Part shown: positions 30,551 to 32,439 of the stretch, one piece after another
How positions within the stretch are numbered: position 1 is the stretch's first letter
Layout of the letters: each line of letters starts with the position of its first letter
Origin: Oscillospiraceae bacterium
GTDB lineage: Bacteria > Bacillota > Clostridia > Oscillospirales > Oscillospiraceae
Assembly (NCBI GenBank): GCA_020025715.1
Contig: JAHHRQ010000017.1
Location: forward strand, 1-32,439
Reading direction: 5' to 3'
Length of the DNA stretch: 32,439 bases
Translations under genes and position numbers: made by a program
Notes under the pieces: model-generated
What the model saw: the letters and a program-made list of their open reading frames with translations, nothing else
Database searches by the model: none
What the model was told of the DNA's origin: nothing

Positions 30551-31642
30551 TTAAACAACCGGAATAAGATCAGTAAGCGGTTTGAGAGTTACGGAGTTTG
30601 CTATTGTATTATGAAGAGTTTCGGCTTCACTGTCACTTATGCGGTAATTCTCTATGGAATTTGAACCTTCTAAATTTACTACATCAATGCCTTCAGCGTA
30701 GTAGCTTTTAAAAATATCGTCAGCATCCAAAAATGAAAAACAACAACGTACTGTATCTAAAACAGCACCGTTTACTTCATAAATAGTGTTTATTTTTATT
30801 GACGGGCCACCGGCACCACAGCTGTAATATAGGCGGTTGCCGCCGGCATAACGTAAAAAAGACCTTCCGGAGGATCTGCCGAGGACAACAGGATAATTAT
30901 CTCGCAGCGTAAATATGCCGCAAATCTCAGGTGAACCGTTGCTGTATCCTAAAATGAGCTCTTTGACACCGTTATTATCTAAATCATCCAGTTTATATCC
31001 GACACCGTCCACTCCAGTATAGCCAAAACAATTATTAAGAGAATATTTGTCGTTGGCGGCTGCATATTGGGTTTCGTTATTATAGACGTCAATTATATAT
31101 CGCAAGTTGTCAAAGATTGGCTTATACAGCTCTAAGGTGTTTACAACTTTTATTACAGCCCAATCACTGTAAACACTACCGGCAGCATTGTAAAATTCCG
31201 CACGTATGGACCAATCATCCATTTCCGCAGGAATATTTCGCAAAGCAAGGGTTCCCTTGTCTAATACCTCAAGCTCCAAGCCGGGCAAAGCGGACAAAGT
31301 GGAAGTAATATCATAGTCCACTGTGGTATCCGGCTGCCTGAAGTGCCAGCGCATTCCATCAGCGCTATCTGCTTGAGAAATTAGCCATGTACGGCTTCCG
31401 CTTTCCACATTTTCACCTACGGGCTGTTTTGTAATAACCGGTAGGGGAATATTTTTGCTTTCGTTCTCAATATTTGGCATGTTTTCCGGAACGAGCGGAA
31501 GGTCAGGTGTGCATTCAGATAAATGAATTACGTTCTTTTCATATTGCTTTGCTGACGGCTCTATATGTATATCAATTTTTACACATGAACAAAGAATAAA
31601 AGTTATAGACAGGGTAAGCAGAATCAACAGAAATTTTCGCAT
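30551..31642 (-). CDS. Unknown lipoprotein with Ig-like and EF-hand-like segments
   Basis: The lipobox LCSC (Cys20) marks this 363-residue protein as an extracytoplasmic lipoprotein. A stretch around residues 75-175 (VITKQPVGENVESGSRTWLI to SDWAVIKVVN) looks like an immunoglobulin-type beta domain of the kind seen in cell-surface proteins. A later KLDDLDNNGVKELILGY resembles the calcium-binding DxDxNG loop found in FG-GAP or EF-hand-like repeats. ATG 31642 is chosen because AGGAG lies seven bases upstream and the signal peptide begins there; the frame is open 18 codons further without a ribosome site. Function unknown. It has its own promoter. Confidence 0.82.
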   Translation of the reverse strand: MRKFLLILLTLSITFILCSCVKIDIHIEPSAKQYEKNVIHLSECTPDLPLVPENMPNIENESKNIPLPVITKQPVGENVESGSRTWLISQADSADGMRWHFRQPDTTVDYDITSTLSALPGLELEVLDKGTLALRNIPAEMDDWSIRAEFYNAAGSVYSDWAVIKVVNTLELYKPIFDNLRYIIDVYNNETQYAAANDKYSLNNCFGYTGVDGVGYKLDDLDNNGVKELILGYSNGSPEICGIFTLRDNYPVVLGRSSGRSFLRYAGGNRLYYSCGAGGPSIKINTIYEVNGAVLDTVRCCFSFLDADDIFKSYYAEGIDVVNLEGSNSIENYRISDSEAETLHNTIANSVTLKPLTDLIPVV

Positions 31643-31664
31643 GTTATCACTCCTAATTAAATTA

Positions 31665-31693
31665 AGTATAGCATAGCGAATAAGTATATACAA
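31665..31693 (-). promoter_or_regulatory. Promoter of the unknown lipoprotein gene
   Basis: On the minus strand TTGTAT (31693-31688), 17 bases, TATACT (31670-31665), 22 bases before the start codon. Confidence 0.65.
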
Positions 31694-31785
31694 CAATCTG
31701 AATCACCCTCAATAATTTGTTGAAACATTTCCAACGTTCTCTGCCAAATTATGAGAATACTGACGATTTTTTCGCGTACATAAAA

Positions 31786-32271
31786 TTACTTGATTTCCAG
31801 CTGATAAACCACCAAATCTTCCATCATGCCGGGAAAACGTTTGCGGGCTATTTCGCTAAAGCCCATTCTTACGGCTATGGCCCGTGAGGCGGTGTTGGTT
31901 TCCAGAATGTAGCCGCAGAGAGTTGCATACCACTTTTCCTTTTTGGCAAGACTTACCATATCGCCTATTACTTTACCGCCTATGCCGAGGCCCCAAACAT
32001 CGTGGGCAAGCATCAGAGACATGTCGGCAGTGTCAGAGCCGGGGTCACTTTTAAATGCGAAAATTCCAAGCAATTTTTCATCTGCCTTTGAGCGGATGGC
32101 AAATGCCCGATTTCCATCGGATATATAATCTTCTAAAATCCGGGTGCTTTCATCCAAAGTCTTGGGGCAGTCAAAACGCATGGTCGCGGCCACGCGCTCA
32201 TCTCCGGCAAGAGTATAAAAATCTTCTTTCGCATCCATGGTGAGAGGCTTATATACAATATTCATATTCAT
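31786..32271 (-). CDS. GNAT family N-acetyltransferase
   Basis: The 161-residue protein is a RimJ/RimL-like GNAT enzyme, which moves an acetyl group from acetyl-CoA to an amine, often on ribosomal proteins or small molecules. The acetyl-CoA loop is ended by VWGLGIGGKVIGDMVSLA (Q/RxxGxG/A pattern in altered form), and NTASRAIAVRMGFSEIARKR is the typical end of the fold. ATG 32271 has AAGGAA about five bases upstream. It starts 13 bases after the thioredoxin-like gene, so both share a transcript. The substrate is unknown. Confidence 0.87.
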   Translation of the reverse strand: MNMNIVYKPLTMDAKEDFYTLAGDERVAATMRFDCPKTLDESTRILEDYISDGNRAFAIRSKADEKLLGIFAFKSDPGSDTADMSLMLAHDVWGLGIGGKVIGDMVSLAKKEKWYATLCGYILETNTASRAIAVRMGFSEIARKRFPGMMEDLVVYQLEIK

Positions 32272-32284
32272 TACGTTCCTTTAT

Positions 32285-32439
32285 TTAATATATCAATCCG
32301 AGTAAATCCTCGTATTTTTCAATCTGGTGTAGTATTTGATCAAGACTGAAATATCCGCTTTGCTGAATTGTCAGTTTACTCTCAGCATATACGAAAATTG
32401 CGGGGACTGAAAACACCCCTATCTGGGCGCAAAGCTCCG
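32285..32439 (-). CDS. Thioredoxin-like protein, C-terminal part (window-edge partial)
   Basis: The last 50 codons of a minus-strand gene enter from the window end. They read ELCAQIGVFSVPAIFVYAES, with the cis-proline Val-Pro pair of thioredoxin folds, then a helix resembling the family C-terminus (FSLDQILHQIEKYEDLLGL). The CxxC region lies outside the window, so redox activity cannot be judged. It is 13 bases upstream of the GNAT start on the same strand. Confidence 0.75.
   Translation of the reverse strand, partial: ELCAQIGVFSVPAIFVYAESKLTIQQSGYFSLDQILHQIEKYEDLLGLIY

Overview
The window looks like chromosomal DNA of a Gram-positive gut anaerobe of the Bacillota, class Clostridia, most likely an Oscillospirales/Ruminococcaceae-type commensal. 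The clues are the Clostridia-like gene families (NEAT surface proteins, IsdE-type haem lipoprotein, CmpB-like membrane protein, YhaM, PepC, small alarmone synthetase), strong AGGAGG-type ribosome binding sites, near-consensus sigma-A promoters, many short hairpin plus T-run terminators, and moderate GC. I see no rRNA, tRNA, CRISPR array, complete transposon or phage gene. The genus is an inference.

Region 1 (1-7658, + strand) is a haem/iron acquisition operon. A very large membrane-anchored surface protein, cut off at its 5' end by the window edge, combines NEAT-like haem-binding domains with two FMN-binding domains that both carry an intact flavinylation motif. Two of its NEAT-like domains are identical in DNA over 283 bp. 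A small anchored NEAT-like protein, an IsdE-like haem-binding lipoprotein with both haem ligands conserved, a FecCD-type permease, an ATPase and a DUF454 membrane protein follow. The likely chain is surface haem capture, perhaps with flavin-driven reduction, then handover to the lipoprotein and ABC import.

Region 2 (7.7-11.6 kb) holds an Old Yellow Enzyme family oxidoreductase (+), a MATE exporter (-) with a palindrome over its promoter, and an M20 amidohydrolase (-).

Region 3 (11.7-17.6 kb, +) is one operon behind a perfect TTGACA-17-TATAAT promoter: adenine deaminase, then two permeases, an ATPase and a lipoprotein of the PotABCD type. The genes are overlapped or tightly spaced. The arrangement and binding-site differences from PotD suggest a purine-related rather than polyamine substrate.

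Region 4 (17.6-21.9 kb, -) contains a rhodanese lipoprotein, a small (p)ppGpp synthetase, a CmpB-like membrane protein, a membrane-anchored methyltransferase and a ZIP metal transporter. The gap before the methyltransferase holds a nested three-stem inverted repeat with a possible 27-residue peptide frame. The gap upstream of the ZIP gene holds a structured leader and an 18-bp palindrome next to a -10 box.

Region 5 (21.9-23.1 kb) is a decayed gap with two gene relics butted against each other. Region 6 (23.1-32.4 kb) is a mixed set: YhaM exonuclease, PepC aminopeptidase, a small Smr protein, a CAT-fold acetyltransferase, an unknown membrane protein, an autoregulated-looking HTH/membrane-protein pair with a 36-bp double operator, an HTH-TPR regulator, a lipoprotein, a GNAT acetyltransferase and the end of a thioredoxin-like gene. 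Several gaps here hold orphan promoters, terminators and possible gene relics.
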